From Pirellulales bacterium (GTDB lineage Bacteria; Planctomycetota; Planctomycetia; Pirellulales; JADZDJ01), in assembly GCA_035499655.1 (NCBI GenBank), contig DATJYL010000146.1, positions 1 through 35,863 on the forward strand: a DNA stretch of 35,863 bases, written 5' to 3'. Below are positions 25,439 through 35,862 of this stretch, in pieces. How positions within the stretch are numbered: the first letter of the stretch is position 1; each line of letters starts with the position of its first letter. The translations under genes were made by a program, and so were the position numbers. Under the pieces are notes generated by a model, which saw nothing but the letters and a program-made list of their open reading frames with translations, had not been told where the DNA came from and did not search any database.

Positions 25439-25930
25439 ATGCTCGGAATAATTTCCGGATTGTTCCCATCGCGGCGGTTTTCGCTGGCGAGACTTTTAAC
25501 CGTCGCTTTGTTTTTAGCGCCGCCACTGTTGGGATTGAGAATCGCGGTGAAGCATTCTGGCGGCAGTTCTCCCGAAGCAGTAAGCGGTTTTGGCATTTAT
25601 GTGTTTGGTTTTGCTTTTGCATTCGCGATGACGTTCATTTCCTATAGTCGCCGGCTCCGTGCAAATACGTCTCATATTAGCATGTCATTTTGGTGGTGCT
25701 TGTCACACGGAGTACTTTTCAGCGTCGTGGGTTACTCGCTGTTTTTTATCCCGATTGTGATCAAAATGTGGATGAATGCTGGGCACGCGCTGGAAATGCT
25801 TGGATATTTTCTGCTGGTCATCACCGTGCCATCTCCCGTTATCGGTGCAGCGGCCGGCGGAATTCTAGGATTCTTTCTGGCTGAGGGCGGAAATAAGCCG
25901 TTGCCGACTGTGCGTTCTTCCGCCGCTTGA
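25439..25930 (+). CDS. Small integral membrane protein of unknown function
   Basis: A 163-aa protein with four probable transmembrane helices: about 15-33, 43-64, 78-103 and 109-140 (ending in an Ala/Gly-rich segment, GAAAGGILGFFL). No family is recognised. ATG 25439 was chosen because AAGGAG stands 7 bp upstream; the frame is open to 25343. It stands alone between the divergent toxin-antitoxin pair and carB. Confidence 0.7.
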   Translation: MLGIISGLFPSRRFSLARLLTVALFLAPPLLGLRIAVKHSGGSSPEAVSGFGIYVFGFAFAFAMTFISYSRRLRANTSHISMSFWWCLSHGVLFSVVGYSLFFIPIVIKMWMNAGHALEMLGYFLLVITVPSPVIGAAAGGILGFFLAEGGNKPLPTVRSSAA

Positions 25931-26026
25931 AGGTGTGCCGCCGGACGTGATAAACTCGTGAGATTCTACTGCGGCAGCAACCTAGCTAGGATCGTGTATT
26001 GTGCCCCTGCTACGCGCCTGAACAAA

Positions 26027-26074
26027 AATGTAATGGCCGCTGTCCTCAGCGGCTGGAGACAGCCGCTGCTACAT
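26027..26074. repeat. Palindromic intergenic repeat upstream of carB
   Basis: Bounded by ATGTA (26028-26032) and CTACAT (26069-26074), it contains two overlapping hairpins: GCCGCTG/CAGCGGC with a TCCT loop, and CAGCGGCTG/CAGCCGCTG (26047-26068) with a GAGA loop. The boundaries and the TCCTCAGC core are shared with the 13.45-13.58 kb element, so it looks like a short member of one repeat family. It ends 31 bp before the carB start. Confidence 0.65.
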
Positions 26075-26104
26075 CTGCGGTCTAATCAACTATAGGAAAC
26101 CACC

Positions 26105-29100
26105 GTGCCCCGCCGAAACGATCTTCATAAAATTCTGCTCATTGGTTCCGGGCCCATCGTCATTGGGCAGGCGTGCGAGTTCGACTATTCCGGCACGCAG
26201 GCCTGCAAAGCGCTGCGTGAGGAAGGGTACGAAGTGGTGCTGGTCAATTCCAATCCAGCCACCATCATGACCGATCCCAGCACGGCCGACCGCACGTACA
26301 TCGAGCCGCTCACCTGGGAAATGGTCGCCAAGGTCATCGAGCACGAACGGCCTGATGCACTGCTACCGACGCTCGGCGGCCAAACCGGTTTGAACCTGGC
26401 AATGGATCTGGTCAAGCATGGCGTGCTGGAAAAATTCGGCGTGGAAATGATCGGCGCCAATGCCCACGTCATCGCCAAAGCCGAAGATCGCGAGCTGTTC
26501 AAGCAGGCCATGCTCAAAATCGGCCTCGATATTTGCCTCGGCCAAACGGTCCACTCAGTGGACGAAGCCCGCGAGGCTGTTAAGGAAATTGGCCTGCCGT
26601 GTGTCATTCGTCCTAGCTTTACCCTCGGCGGCTCCGGCGGTGGCTTTGCCTACAACCGCGAAGAGTTCGACACCATCATCCGCCGCGGCCTCGATCTATC
26701 GCCGGTTCATGAAGTGCTCATCGAAGAAAGCATTCTCGGCTGGAAAGAATACGAAATGGAAGTCATGCGCGACGCCGACGATAACGTCGTCATCATCTGC
26801 TCCATCGAAAATTTCGACCCCATGGGCGTGCACACGGGCGATTCCATCACGGTCGCCCCTGCTCAAACGCTGACCGACAAGGAATACCAGCGCATGCGCG
26901 ACGCCTCGATGGCGGTGATTCGCGAAATTGGCGTGGAAACCGGCGGCTCCAACATTCAATTTGCCATTCATCCGAAAAACGGCCGCATGGTCGTCATCGA
27001 AATGAATCCGCGCGTCAGCCGCTCTAGCGCTTTGGCGAGCAAAGCCACGGGTTTTCCCATCGCGAAAATTGCCGCCAAGCTGGCCGTGGGCTACCGCCTG
27101 CACGAGCTGCCCAACGACATCACGCGCGAAACGATGGCCTGTTTCGAGCCGACCATCGATTATGTGGTCACCAAAATTCCCCGCTTCGCCTTTGAAAAAT
27201 TCCCCGAGGCTGACGCCCGCCTAACCACGCAAATGAAAAGCGTGGGCGAAACTATGGCCATCGGCCGCACGTTCAAGGAATCGTTTCAAAAAGCACTGCG
27301 TGGCCTGGAAGTCGGCAGCTTCGGCTTCGGCTGCGACAGCAAAGACCTATGGGATACGCCGCTCGCGCCCAGCCGCGACGAAATTCGCGCCAAGCTGGCG
27401 GTGCCCAATGCTGACCGCATTTGGTATGTCCGCTACGCCTTCAAAGACGGCATGAGCGTGGAGGAAATTCACGATCTCACTTACATCGACCCGTGGTTTC
27501 TCGACCAGCTCCAGCAAATTATCGAACTGGAAAACGAAATCCGCGCTGTCTCTTCGCTCGACAAACTTAGCGACTCGCTGTTCCGCCGCGCCAAGCAATT
27601 CGGCTTTTCCGATCGCCAGCTTGCCACACTGCTGTACACCACGGAAATGGAAGTCCGCGCCGACCGCAAGCGCCGCGGCATCGTGGCCACGTTCAAATCG
27701 GTCGACACCTGCGCCGCCGAGTTCGAAGCCTATACGCCGTATTATTACTCGACCTACGAATCCGAGGACGAAGTACCCGTCAAGCCCGCCGGCGGCAAAC
27801 GCATTATGATTCTCGGCGGCGGCCCCAACCGCATTGGCCAGGGCATCGAGTTCGACTACTGCTGCTGCCACGCCAGTTTTGCTTTGCGAGAACTCGGCAT
27901 CGAAAGCGTGATGGTCAACTCCAACCCGGAAACCGTCAGCACCGATTACGACACCAGCGATTTGCTCTTCTTCGAGCCGCTGACGGCCGAAGACGTGCTG
28001 AACATTTGCGACCGCGTCCAGCCCGACGGCGTCATTGTGCAATTTGGCGGTCAAACGCCGCTGAATTTATCTCGCGCGCTCGCCACCGCCGGTGTGCCCA
28101 TTATCGGCACCAGCGTCGACACCATCGAAGATGCCGAAGACCGCGAAAAATTCCAGCGTCTTCTGCAGCGCCTCGGCCTTCGCCAACCCGCCAATGGCAT
28201 CGCCCGCACGATGGACCAAGCCCGGGTGGAAGCGGCGCGCATCGGCTATCCGAATCTCGTGCGCCCCAGTTTCGTGCTGGGCGGCCGGGCGATGGAAATT
28301 TGCTACGATCAATCGCAGCTCGAACGCTTTGTGGCCGAGGCCTTTGTCGTTTCGCAAGGGCAGCCGGTGCTAATCGACCGTTTCCTGGAAGACGCCATTG
28401 AAGTCGATGTCGACGCCATTGGCGACGGCCAGCGGGTCATCGTCGCCGGCATTATGGAACACATCGAAGAAGCCGGCGTCCACTCCGGCGATTCCGCCTG
28501 CGCCTTGCCGCCTTACAGTTTAACCGGCCCCATTTTGCAGGAAATTCGCGAGGCCACCGCGGCGCTGGCCAAAAGTTTGCGCGTCGTCGGACTCATGAAT
28601 GTGCAGTACGCCATCAAGCGCGCAGAAGGCCGCCAGGTATTGTACGTGCTGGAAGTGAATCCCCGCGCCAGCCGTACGGTGCCGTTTGTCGCCAAAGCCA
28701 CCGGCCTGCCCGTGGCCGGTGTCGCCGCCAAAGTCATGGCCGGCATTTCGCTGGCGGAACAGGGTGTCACGAGCGAGCCCATCCCTGCCCAAGTTTCCGT
28801 GAAGGAAAGCGTGTTTCCGTTCGTCAAATTCGCCGGCGTCGATATTGTCCTCGGTCCCGAAATGCGCTCCACCGGCGAAGTGATGGGCGTCAGCGAAAAT
28901 TTCCCCATCGCCTTCGCCAAAAGCCAACTGGCGGCAGGCGTGGTTCTGCCGCGTGATGGCAGCATTTTTATCAGCGTGGCTTCGCCCGCGCAAAAGGAAC
29001 ACATGGTCGATGTCGCTCGCCGACTGGTCGCGCTGGGTTACACGCTGCTGGCCACGACGAACACCGCCGCTAGGTTTGCTGAAGCCGGCATTGCGGTCGA

Positions 29101-29392
29101 GCCGGTGAAAAAGCTGCAGGAAGGGCATCCGAATTTGCTCGACCATTTGAAAAATGGCGCCGTCAAGTTGATTATGAACACGCCCCGCGGCAAAGGCGCC
29201 CGCACCGACGAGGGCCGCATCCGCGCCGCCGCCGTGCAGGCTGGCATTCCCTGCGTCACCACCATTCCCGCCGCCGACGCCTGCGTCCGCGCCATGGAAG
29301 CCCTCCGCGAAGGCGACATGGCTGTACAGGCCATCCAAGACCGGCTTCCCGACCGGACCCCGATGCCACAAACGACCGGCGTCCAAAGGTAG
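26105..29392 (+). CDS. carB: Carbamoyl-phosphate synthase large subunit
   Basis: Makes carbamoyl phosphate for pyrimidine and arginine synthesis. The 1095-aa protein shows the duplicated synthetase layout: first half opening [33 protein letters not shown] with the ATP-grasp loop [12 protein letters not shown]; second half opening [30 protein letters not shown] with [13 protein letters not shown]; and a C-terminal regulatory MGS domain (from about 960, [32 protein letters not shown]). GTG 26105 is the start, with AGGAAACC upstream; it encodes PRRNDLHK before the first conserved strand. The carA partner is not adjacent. Confidence 0.97.
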   Translation: MPRRNDLHKILLIGSGPIVIGQACEFDYSGTQACKALREEGYEVVLVNSNPATIMTDPSTADRTYIEPLTWEMVAKVIEHERPDALLPTLGGQTGLNLAMDLVKHGVLEKFGVEMIGANAHVIAKAEDRELFKQAMLKIGLDICLGQTVHSVDEAREAVKEIGLPCVIRPSFTLGGSGGGFAYNREEFDTIIRRGLDLSPVHEVLIEESILGWKEYEMEVMRDADDNVVIICSIENFDPMGVHTGDSITVAPAQTLTDKEYQRMRDASMAVIREIGVETGGSNIQFAIHPKNGRMVVIEMNPRVSRSSALASKATGFPIAKIAAKLAVGYRLHELPNDITRETMACFEPTIDYVVTKIPRFAFEKFPEADARLTTQMKSVGETMAIGRTFKESFQKALRGLEVGSFGFGCDSKDLWDTPLAPSRDEIRAKLAVPNADRIWYVRYAFKDGMSVEEIHDLTYIDPWFLDQLQQIIELENEIRAVSSLDKLSDSLFRRAKQFGFSDRQLATLLYTTEMEVRADRKRRGIVATFKSVDTCAAEFEAYTPYYYSTYESEDEVPVKPAGGKRIMILGGGPNRIGQGIEFDYCCCHASFALRELGIESVMVNSNPETVSTDYDTSDLLFFEPLTAEDVLNICDRVQPDGVIVQFGGQTPLNLSRALATAGVPIIGTSVDTIEDAEDREKFQRLLQRLGLRQPANGIARTMDQARVEAARIGYPNLVRPSFVLGGRAMEICYDQSQLERFVAEAFVVSQGQPVLIDRFLEDAIEVDVDAIGDGQRVIVAGIMEHIEEAGVHSGDSACALPPYSLTGPILQEIREATAALAKSLRVVGLMNVQYAIKRAEGRQVLYVLEVNPRASRTVPFVAKATGLPVAGVAAKVMAGISLAEQGVTSEPIPAQVSVKESVFPFVKFAGVDIVLGPEMRSTGEVMGVSENFPIAFAKSQLAAGVVLPRDGSIFISVASPAQKEHMVDVARRLVALGYTLLATTNTAARFAEAGIAVEPVKKLQEGHPNLLDHLKNGAVKLIMNTPRGKGARTDEGRIRAAAVQAGIPCVTTIPAADACVRAMEALREGDMAVQAIQDRLPDRTPMPQTTGVQR

Positions 29393-29437
29393 AGCATTTT
29401 TAGCATCGCCCACAAGCCCCATTCCCCCCTCGAAGCC

Positions 29438-29983
29438 ATGTCCCACGATCGACCCTTAGCCGGCAAAAGATTTCTGATTTTCGTCGACGATGTTTACGAA
29501 GATTTGGAGCTGTGGTATCCCAAACTGCGACTCATCGAAGCAGGCGCCGACGTGCTTACCGCCGGGCCCAAAGCTCGGCATTGGTACACTGGCAAACACG
29601 GTTACCCGTGTATGTCCGATGCCGCGATTGCCGAAGCGGAAGTGCGCGCCGCCAATTTTGACGGGCTCGTGATTCCCGGCGGGTTTATGCCCGACAAGCT
29701 GCGCCGCGACCCCAAGGTGTTGCAGCTAGTCCGCGATTTTGCCGCAGCGGGAAAATTGGTGGCCGCCATTTGCCACGGCGGCTGGATTCCCATTTCGGCC
29801 GGCGTGTACCGGGGGGTGCGAGTGACCGGTTCGCTGGGCATTAAGGATGATTTAGCCAACGCCGGCGCCTTATGGGAAGATGCATCCGTGGTCATCGACC
29901 GCCACTTCGTGTCCAGCCGCAAACCGGACGATCTGCCCGATTTTTGCCGCGGTATTTTGCAAGTCATGACGGGGAAGAAATAG
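29438..29983 (+). CDS. DJ-1/PfpI family protein
   Basis: A 181-aa member of the DJ-1/PfpI superfamily (glutamine-amidotransferase-like fold), whose members act as deglycases, chaperones or peptidases. The nucleophile Cys112 and the following His113 are in VAAICHGGW. The conserved acid Glu21 is in VYEDLELWYPKLRL, and the GLVIPGGFMPDKLRRD motif is present. ATG 29438 starts 45 bp after carB, so the two may be co-transcribed. Sequence does not decide which activity it has. Confidence 0.88.
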   Translation: MSHDRPLAGKRFLIFVDDVYEDLELWYPKLRLIEAGADVLTAGPKARHWYTGKHGYPCMSDAAIAEAEVRAANFDGLVIPGGFMPDKLRRDPKVLQLVRDFAAAGKLVAAICHGGWIPISAGVYRGVRVTGSLGIKDDLANAGALWEDASVVIDRHFVSSRKPDDLPDFCRGILQVMTGKK

Positions 29984-30021
29984 AACCATACCGATCCGGC
30001 CGGAACCAGCGACCAGTCGCC

Positions 30022-33000
30022 TTATCTACGCGGTGCGAAATTCGGGTTTGGCCAGCCCAGCGAAGTGAAACTTGCCGGCGCGGCCATGTCGGCGCGGCGG
30101 ATTGGACGGATGGAAAGTTCGTCGATCCACGCTTCCCCCACGCCGCTCAGCGCGAACGTAACGGTCAGGTTGTCGGCGTGCGCGGCGGCGCGGTACATCA
30201 CAAATTCGCGCCAGCCGTCGGTTTGCGTGATCCGCTGTGCCAGCGCTTCGCCGCCCAGCGAATCGAGAATCATCAGGCCGTCCACGCTGCCGACAATCGT
30301 TCGCGGCACGCGCACCTGACCACGAATGCACACGATGTCGCCCGCATTCACCCGAACCGGCGCGCTGGTCACCCACAGCGGCGGCGATTCGACCAAGGTG
30401 GCGGCTAAATCGGCGGGTTTTTCCGTCTTCACGCTTTGCACTTGCAGGTGCAGGCTGTGCCGGTCGGCATAAGGGGCCAGGGGCGAAAGCTCGACAGAAG
30501 TTTGCAAATCGGGCGGGGCGTGCTCGAAGTGTTGCCAACCAGCCTGAAGCATGGTTTGCAAATTCTCGAAATCACCACCAATCAAAACGTTTTCGCCAGG
30601 TGGACCACGCGTGGTCGAAGCCGCAAAGTTGATTTGCTCCGGCAGCGTGTTGAAGCTCACCGCCAACGGACTGGAAACGGGCGATGGCAGAGGCTTGATG
30701 GCCTGCTCCCAGGTTTCCCGCTTCCAATGTTCCAGCGGATAGGCGGCGTTGCGGGCAGTCAAATACGCCTGCGCATATTGCCCTGCTGACAGAAATGCAT
30801 CGGCCTGTTGCAAGCCCGCCTGGGCGGTAGCCAGCGGCGTAGAAGCCGAGTGGAATTGCGTTTGGCCCGCCAAACGCCCGGCCACGGCGGCGGTTTGTTC
30901 CAGCATGGCGGCCGTCAGCGTTCGCTGCAGTTGAGCGGCCCGGGGCGCCAGTTCCGTCGTGCGGCGCTGCAGGGCGTTTTCCACCGCCGGATCGGCGGTG
31001 ATCAGCACCAGCGACGTGAGCAGAAAATCTTCGATGGCGATGGCCGTGCCCCCGCTCACCCGCTGGCAACGAAGTGGCCGTAGCCCGGCGGGCGTGATCT
31101 CATAAACCCGGTAATCTTCCGGCACACCAGGCACGACCAGCGTTGTCACGGTGCCTTGCGTCGGCTTAGCGATTCCCGGAAACAACGGATTGCGATTCGC
31201 CGATGGCATGTACGTTTGATCGCCCACGGTGTCTTGCATGCCGGAACCGGTTGGATCACGCCGCAGCAATTTGCTGTCGTCCTTAAGTGCCGCGTTACCG
31301 TCCTGTCGATCTGATGTTTTACCGTTGAAGTTGCTCGATCCGGTGCCGCCCGGGGTTGGCAATCCGGTTCCGCCCGTATCGGGCGCTGGCACGTACTGCG
31401 ACGAGTTGGGTAAGCGCATGGCCACGACCAGCCGGGCTTTGTCGGCGTTGAGGACCACGGAGCTGATGTTTGGATCGTTCGAGGTGGCAGAGGTAACGTA
31501 ATTTCCCGCCGCGCCCCAGGGCGAAATCAAATCCAATTCCAAGTTCAACAGCGCCAGCGAAGCGGCGCGGAGTCGAGTGAAATTGTCGCCCGAATCGAGC
31601 CGCGAGCGGGAAGCGAATTCGAGGCCGCGCATCCCGGAGCAAAATGCCAAGTACGCCGTCAGCCGTAATGAATCGACGTCGATCGTCGGCACCGGCGCCG
31701 ACGCGGGCTGGCCCGAGCCAAAAAATGCCGCCGCTTCATCGACCACGGCCGGCTCAGCCTCGGTCTGCACAACCGCCCACAACGGCACGCCCGGACGAGC
31801 CAATCGCGGCCGTTGACTTAACCAGGCGCCGTAATCTTTCAGTTCCAAACTTGTGTCCAGCGTCGGGCGCGATTCGGAAAGCACATCCACCTGGCGACTG
31901 TAGGCCAGCGATTCTTCTTCCGGACTGCATACCAGCGGTCGCCGTAGTTGACGATCAGCCAAACGTAATTGCCTGGCCAGCGCGGCGGCGCCGGGCAGCT
32001 CGCGGGCGGCCAACCCGCTGCCCAAGTGCCACGCCAGCACGGGTGCAAAGGCGGGGGTGATGGGGGCCAGTTGAATTTCTCCTGGCCCAGTTTGCAGATT
32101 GGCGTTTTGATCGACCAGCGGCGGCGGTCCAATCAATAGCATGCCTGTGCGCTGGGCTTCCGCTAACATTTCATTGGTAATGGGACCCGTCGTGCGAACG
32201 ACGTTGAAACCTTCCTGCTTCAACCATTCCAACGGTTCGCCTTGCGATTGGATGATCCGCGGAAACATCGGCTTGCCGTCTACCAGGAGGAGCGATCCGT
32301 TAATGACTACTTGCCGCGGGGCGAAGGAATTGTCGCCCACGGGCACGTTGGCCGGAGCTGCCGGATCAAACTGCGTAGTCCCTCCGCTCGGGGCGAACGC
32401 AGGCCCGCCGTTGCCGTTCGCTGTGATGGGTGGGCCGCCGGCGGACGCATTTGAAAAATTCATCTCCGGCATTGCCGGACTGAGATTGCGCGGATTGCCT
32501 GCCGACGCCATGGTCGCGGGCTGATTGCTCCTCTCATACGGCACCACGCCGGCGATTGCCAGGTCGTCGATGTTGACGATGGTTTGTCCCGGTCCGCCGT
32601 ACACGTTGAGCAACAATTGATCGACATACGCTTCGCGGGCATCGACTTGCGGCCCCATTTGTGCCCGCAATGCGCGCACCTCGCGGTTGAGCAACTGCGG
32701 CGTATCGCTCAGGGCCAGTTGCTGCCACATGCCGACGGAATTGTAACTGCTGCCGCTGAGCAGGGCCGAGGCGGGCTGTCCGCTGCGCGGGTCCGTCGTG
32801 TGCGGCAATATGACACGGGCCAATAACTGGATGCCCGGCCGATTGGCCTTGACCCATACGCTGGGGGAAAGTTCGGCCACAATTCGCGCCGTCCCCATTT
32901 CGTGCGTGAAGTACACATACGTGCCGGCGCCGGCGGAAATTTGGAGCAATTCGGAGCGCTGTCCGGAGTGCGGGTCGGCAGTGATGCGTGCGTGGCTTTC

Positions 33001-33189
33001 CAGCCGGTATTGCACATCGGCATCGCCCGGTCGCCAAGTGATTTCGCCACTTTCAAAATCGTCGCCGATTGCAGCCAGCGCCGGTCTGCCCTGCGCCGCT
33101 GCCAGCACATTGCCAAAAAGGAACATGCAGCCCACGAGAAATCGCGGCTTCAGCAGGCAATCGAAAGCACTTTCTCTGCGGCCAGCCAT
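30022..33189 (-). CDS. Large secreted protein of unknown function with CBM-like ends
   Basis: A 1055-aa protein with a signal peptide (about 1-33; hydrophobic FLVGCMFLFGNVLAAA). The segment after it (DDFESGEITWRPGD... and ...SGQRSELLQIS) and the C-terminal part (NVLIGGDFENLQTMLQAGWQHFEH ... DRHSLHLQVQS) resemble carbohydrate-binding, jelly-roll modules (CBM4/9-like). The middle (VINGSLLLVDGKPMFPRIIQSQGEPLEWLKQEGFNVVRTT) resembles the start of a glycosidase-type barrel, but I cannot point to catalytic residues. Low-complexity Gly/Pro/Asn linkers interrupt it. ATG 33189 was chosen to start the signal peptide; the frame is open to 33222 and the ribosome binding site is weak. It converges with the DJ-1/PfpI gene. 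Confidence 0.75.
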   Translation of the reverse strand: MAGRRESAFDCLLKPRFLVGCMFLFGNVLAAAQGRPALAAIGDDFESGEITWRPGDADVQYRLESHARITADPHSGQRSELLQISAGAGTYVYFTHEMGTARIVAELSPSVWVKANRPGIQLLARVILPHTTDPRSGQPASALLSGSSYNSVGMWQQLALSDTPQLLNREVRALRAQMGPQVDAREAYVDQLLLNVYGGPGQTIVNIDDLAIAGVVPYERSNQPATMASAGNPRNLSPAMPEMNFSNASAGGPPITANGNGGPAFAPSGGTTQFDPAAPANVPVGDNSFAPRQVVINGSLLLVDGKPMFPRIIQSQGEPLEWLKQEGFNVVRTTGPITNEMLAEAQRTGMLLIGPPPLVDQNANLQTGPGEIQLAPITPAFAPVLAWHLGSGLAARELPGAAALARQLRLADRQLRRPLVCSPEEESLAYSRQVDVLSESRPTLDTSLELKDYGAWLSQRPRLARPGVPLWAVVQTEAEPAVVDEAAAFFGSGQPASAPVPTIDVDSLRLTAYLAFCSGMRGLEFASRSRLDSGDNFTRLRAASLALLNLELDLISPWGAAGNYVTSATSNDPNISSVVLNADKARLVVAMRLPNSSQYVPAPDTGGTGLPTPGGTGSSNFNGKTSDRQDGNAALKDDSKLLRRDPTGSGMQDTVGDQTYMPSANRNPLFPGIAKPTQGTVTTLVVPGVPEDYRVYEITPAGLRPLRCQRVSGGTAIAIEDFLLTSLVLITADPAVENALQRRTTELAPRAAQLQRTLTAAMLEQTAAVAGRLAGQTQFHSASTPLATAQAGLQQADAFLSAGQYAQAYLTARNAAYPLEHWKRETWEQAIKPLPSPVSSPLAVSFNTLPEQINFAASTTRGPPGENVLIGGDFENLQTMLQAGWQHFEHAPPDLQTSVELSPLAPYADRHSLHLQVQSVKTEKPADLAATLVESPPLWVTSAPVRVNAGDIVCIRGQVRVPRTIVGSVDGLMILDSLGGEALAQRITQTDGWREFVMYRAAAHADNLTVTFALSGVGEAWIDELSIRPIRRADMAAPASFTSLGWPNPNFAPRR

Positions 33190-33461
33190 TGCACATCCAT
33201 GCGCAATTACAGGGTGAACCAAAATTACAACGTACCCAAGGCGGGAGCTTCCTCAGCGTAACATGGCCTTGTATCAAGATTTACGAACTGTTTCCAGATT
33301 GGCTGGGGTGTTTGGTAAACTGCGGCCGCCCAATTGCTATCGCCGTGCAAAATTTGTAACTTGTTTTTTAGCAGCGATTTATGGCGAAAACGAAATCGCC
33401 GCCATCGACCTGGCACACCGTCTGCTTAAAGGCTGTTGCAACCACCCAGGAGACTAATCGC

Positions 33462-33743
33462 ATGAGCCAGTCGACCCGTCTCGCAAAAAGTACTAGTGAC
33501 GAACTGCCCGCCGACCTTGTGGAATTGGTTTCCCAGGCTTTGAAATTGCCGGAAGACTCTCGAGCCCCTCTGCAGCAAGCGCTAAACCGTGTTGTAGAAA
33601 GCACAAAGCGTCGCCGCCGCATTCTGACGCTCGTGCAAGATGCGCTGGGCCAACTGCGGCTGGATATGAAATACATGATGTTCGATCTGGAAGCGACCCG
33701 CCGGGAACGGGACGAATACCGTCGCCAAGTGGAAGGAAAGTAG
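33462..33743 (+). CDS. Small charged coiled-coil protein
   Basis: A 93-aa protein with an acidic first half (ELPADLVELVSQALKLPEDS) and a helical, charged second half with coiled-coil character (VVESTKRRRRILTLVQDALGQLRLDMKYMMFDLEATRRERDEYRRQVEGK). No recognised family. ATG 33462 was chosen, with GGAG 9 bp upstream; the frame is open to 33381. It starts divergently from the large secreted protein and is followed by a terminator. Confidence 0.75.
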   Translation: MSQSTRLAKSTSDELPADLVELVSQALKLPEDSRAPLQQALNRVVESTKRRRRILTLVQDALGQLRLDMKYMMFDLEATRRERDEYRRQVEGK

Positions 33744-33752
33744 GAGGCTTTT

Positions 33753-33777
33753 TTCCGCTGATTTTGCGGAATTTTTT
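33753..33777 (+). terminator. Intrinsic terminator of the coiled-coil gene
   Basis: A stem TTCCGC (33753-33758)/GCGGAA (33766-33771) with a 7-nt loop, followed by TTTTTT. It lies 9 bp past the stop codon at 33741-33743. Confidence 0.75.
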
Positions 33778-34354
33778 GGCCTGATTTTGTGGAATTTCGC
33801 CCTCGCGGCCAGCCCCTTCGCAGATTCAAACTCCAAGCCGCCCAGCGATTTGCGCTTGGCACACAGCCTGTTGGAAACGGCGCCGCATGATTGCGGCCTC
33901 TGCCAACCCAGGATAGGATAAAATGGTCGAAGGCCGTATGACGTTTGCCGCCTGCGCTACGATTCTGTCCGGCGCTGTGGCATCACCACATGGTCTACGA
34001 TTGCGGTGACGTCGTGAACCGGGAAGAGGAATGCTTGTCCGCCGGCTGAAGAATGGCCACGCGGAAAGGCCGCTCGGCACGCGATCATGAGAGTAGGACA
34101 TCTGTGAGCATGCTCGTTCCGTGCCCAACGCATCGTGGCATGATCGCAGAATCCTGTCGATCGCTTACGCGCGATTGTGCCTTCACACGTCGCTACACAA
34201 TTTCCGTGGTTGGTTCGCCAGGTGATGGTTCGTCAGGGCACGACGCGAACATTTCCCCCGCGTTTTGCCTGGAGGAATTGATGACGGATGGGGCCGATGG
34301 TTCATCGGGCCACAGAAACAATCCGGTGACTTGTTGAAGGCTAGCTGATTTGCC
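33778..34354. other. Intergenic region upstream of the Ser/Thr kinase gene
   Basis: About 580 bp. A 94-codon plus-strand frame (34053-34337) has atypical codons and no family signature, so it is not called. Two imperfect copies of GATGGTTCRTCRGG (about 34224 and 34300) are the only clear internal structure. A promoter for the kinase gene is expected here, but none stands out. Confidence 0.45.
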
Positions 34355-35806
34355 ATGCCCGAGTGGACCGCCGAACAAATTGCTCAAGCGGCGTTCGATC
34401 GTGATTTGATCGACGAGCAGCAGTTCCGTCAGGTTCTGGCGGAATCCGGCAGCCTTGACTGCGACCCGGAGCAAGCCAAGCAGGCCATGGTGCGGCGCGG
34501 GCTGCTGACCAATTACCAACTGGAAAAGCTGCTCCGCGGCGACCGCACCGGCTTCTTCTATGGCAAATACAAATCGTTGTATTTGATCGGCCGCGGCACT
34601 TTCGCCCGAGTGTTTCGCGCAGTGCACCGCGACACAGGCGAGGTCCGCGCCGTAAAGGTGCTGCGGAACACCCATTTCGTTGATCCAGAAAAGCGCGAGC
34701 AGTTTCTGCGCGAAGGCGAAATGGGCTGCACGCTGCGGCATCCCAACATTGTGCCCATTTACGAAGCGGTTTCCGACTCCGCCAAGTGTTACATCGTGAT
34801 GGAGTTTATCGAAGGCCGCAATCTCCGTGAAGACCTCAAAGTTCACACGCGGTTCGATGTCGCCAAGGCCATCCGCATCACCATCGATATTTGTCGCGGA
34901 CTCGATTACGCCTTTCAGCGCGGCATTTCGCACAAAGATTTGAAAACGTCCAACGTGTTGCTTTCCAGCATGGGGCAAGCCAAGCTGCTTGATTTCGGCC
35001 TGGCGGGCGCCGACCCCAACTCCAGCGACGCCGAATTGGCCAAATTGGAAAATCCCCGCACCATCGATTACGCGGCCTTGGAACGCAGCACGGGAGTCCG
35101 CAAGGACGACATGCGCAGCGACATCTTTTTTCTCGGTTGCATTTTGTACAACATGCTGTCGGGCAAACCGGCGCTGGAAGAAACTCAGGACCGTTTGGCG
35201 CGGCTCAGCCGCAACCGGTTCGACGCCTTGGTCCCCATTGCCACGTTAATGCCGGAGTTGCCGGGCGACGTGGTAGCCGTGGTCAATAAATCGGCTCAGT
35301 TTTATCCCGATTTGCGCTACCAAACACCGGCCGAAATGCTCCGCGATTTGAAAAAAATCACCAGCCGAGAATCGGTTAACGGCAACGGCAAGGCGGCGGA
35401 AACAGGCTCTTTGCCGGGCAAGCAGCGCACGCTGATGATTGTCGAGCCAAATTTCCAGGCTCAGGAAGCGCTGCGAAATCATTTCAAGCAAAAGGGGTTC
35501 CGAGTCCTGGTAACCAGCGATCCTTTGCGACCGGCAAGTTTGTTCACCGACGACCATCAACCGGCCGATTGTGTCATTTTCAGCACCTCAAATCTCGGCG
35601 ACGAGGCCCTCCAAGCCTTCAACGATTTTGGCGACCAGCCCACCACAAAATCGGTCCCGGCCATTTTATTGTTGGGCCCCAAACACCAAGAAATGGCCGC
35701 CCAGGCCCACACCAACGACTGGCGCGCCACCGTCGCCACGCCGATTAAAATGAAACGCCTCCTGGCCCTGTTCGATCAAATGATGCCGGCGGCGAGGGAA
35801 GCGTGA
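34355..35806 (+). CDS. Ser/Thr protein kinase with a degenerate receiver-like C-terminus
   Basis: A 483-aa protein: an N-terminal helical region (1-65), a Hanks-type kinase domain (about 74-335) and a C-terminal receiver-like domain (about 358-477). Kinase landmarks are GRGTFARVF (79-87), Lys101 in VRAVKVL, the catalytic loop ISHKDLKTSN (191-200, where Lys replaces the Arg of HRD and Thr the usual Pro), Asn200, and DFG at 213-215. The APE region is altered (TIDYAALERSTG). The receiver domain keeps the fold pattern TLMIVEPN...VLVTSDP...VIFST...VATPIKMKRLL with the switch Lys465, but no Asp where the phosphate acceptor should be (Ser410 in VIFST). Asp195 and Asp213 are intact, so kinase activity is plausible. 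No transmembrane helix is seen. Confidence 0.85.
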   Translation: MPEWTAEQIAQAAFDRDLIDEQQFRQVLAESGSLDCDPEQAKQAMVRRGLLTNYQLEKLLRGDRTGFFYGKYKSLYLIGRGTFARVFRAVHRDTGEVRAVKVLRNTHFVDPEKREQFLREGEMGCTLRHPNIVPIYEAVSDSAKCYIVMEFIEGRNLREDLKVHTRFDVAKAIRITIDICRGLDYAFQRGISHKDLKTSNVLLSSMGQAKLLDFGLAGADPNSSDAELAKLENPRTIDYAALERSTGVRKDDMRSDIFFLGCILYNMLSGKPALEETQDRLARLSRNRFDALVPIATLMPELPGDVVAVVNKSAQFYPDLRYQTPAEMLRDLKKITSRESVNGNGKAAETGSLPGKQRTLMIVEPNFQAQEALRNHFKQKGFRVLVTSDPLRPASLFTDDHQPADCVIFSTSNLGDEALQAFNDFGDQPTTKSVPAILLLGPKHQEMAAQAHTNDWRATVATPIKMKRLLALFDQMMPAAREA

Positions 35807-35838
35807 ACATTACCCTCGGCTTACCCCACGCTGCGGCA

Positions 35839-35862
35839 TGCTAAACCGCTAGCGGTTTAGCA
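35839..35862. repeat. Perfect 24-bp palindrome at the window end
   Basis: Positions 35839-35862 read the same on both strands, centred on GCTAGC. It lies 33 bp past the kinase stop codon. It could be a REP-type repeat or a termination structure; the T tract of a normal terminator is not visible before the window ends. Confidence 0.6.

Noticed and set aside
34053-34337. A 94-codon plus-strand ORF before the kinase gene
   Set aside because: Rare codons, many Cys and Arg, no family signature and no clear ribosome binding site.
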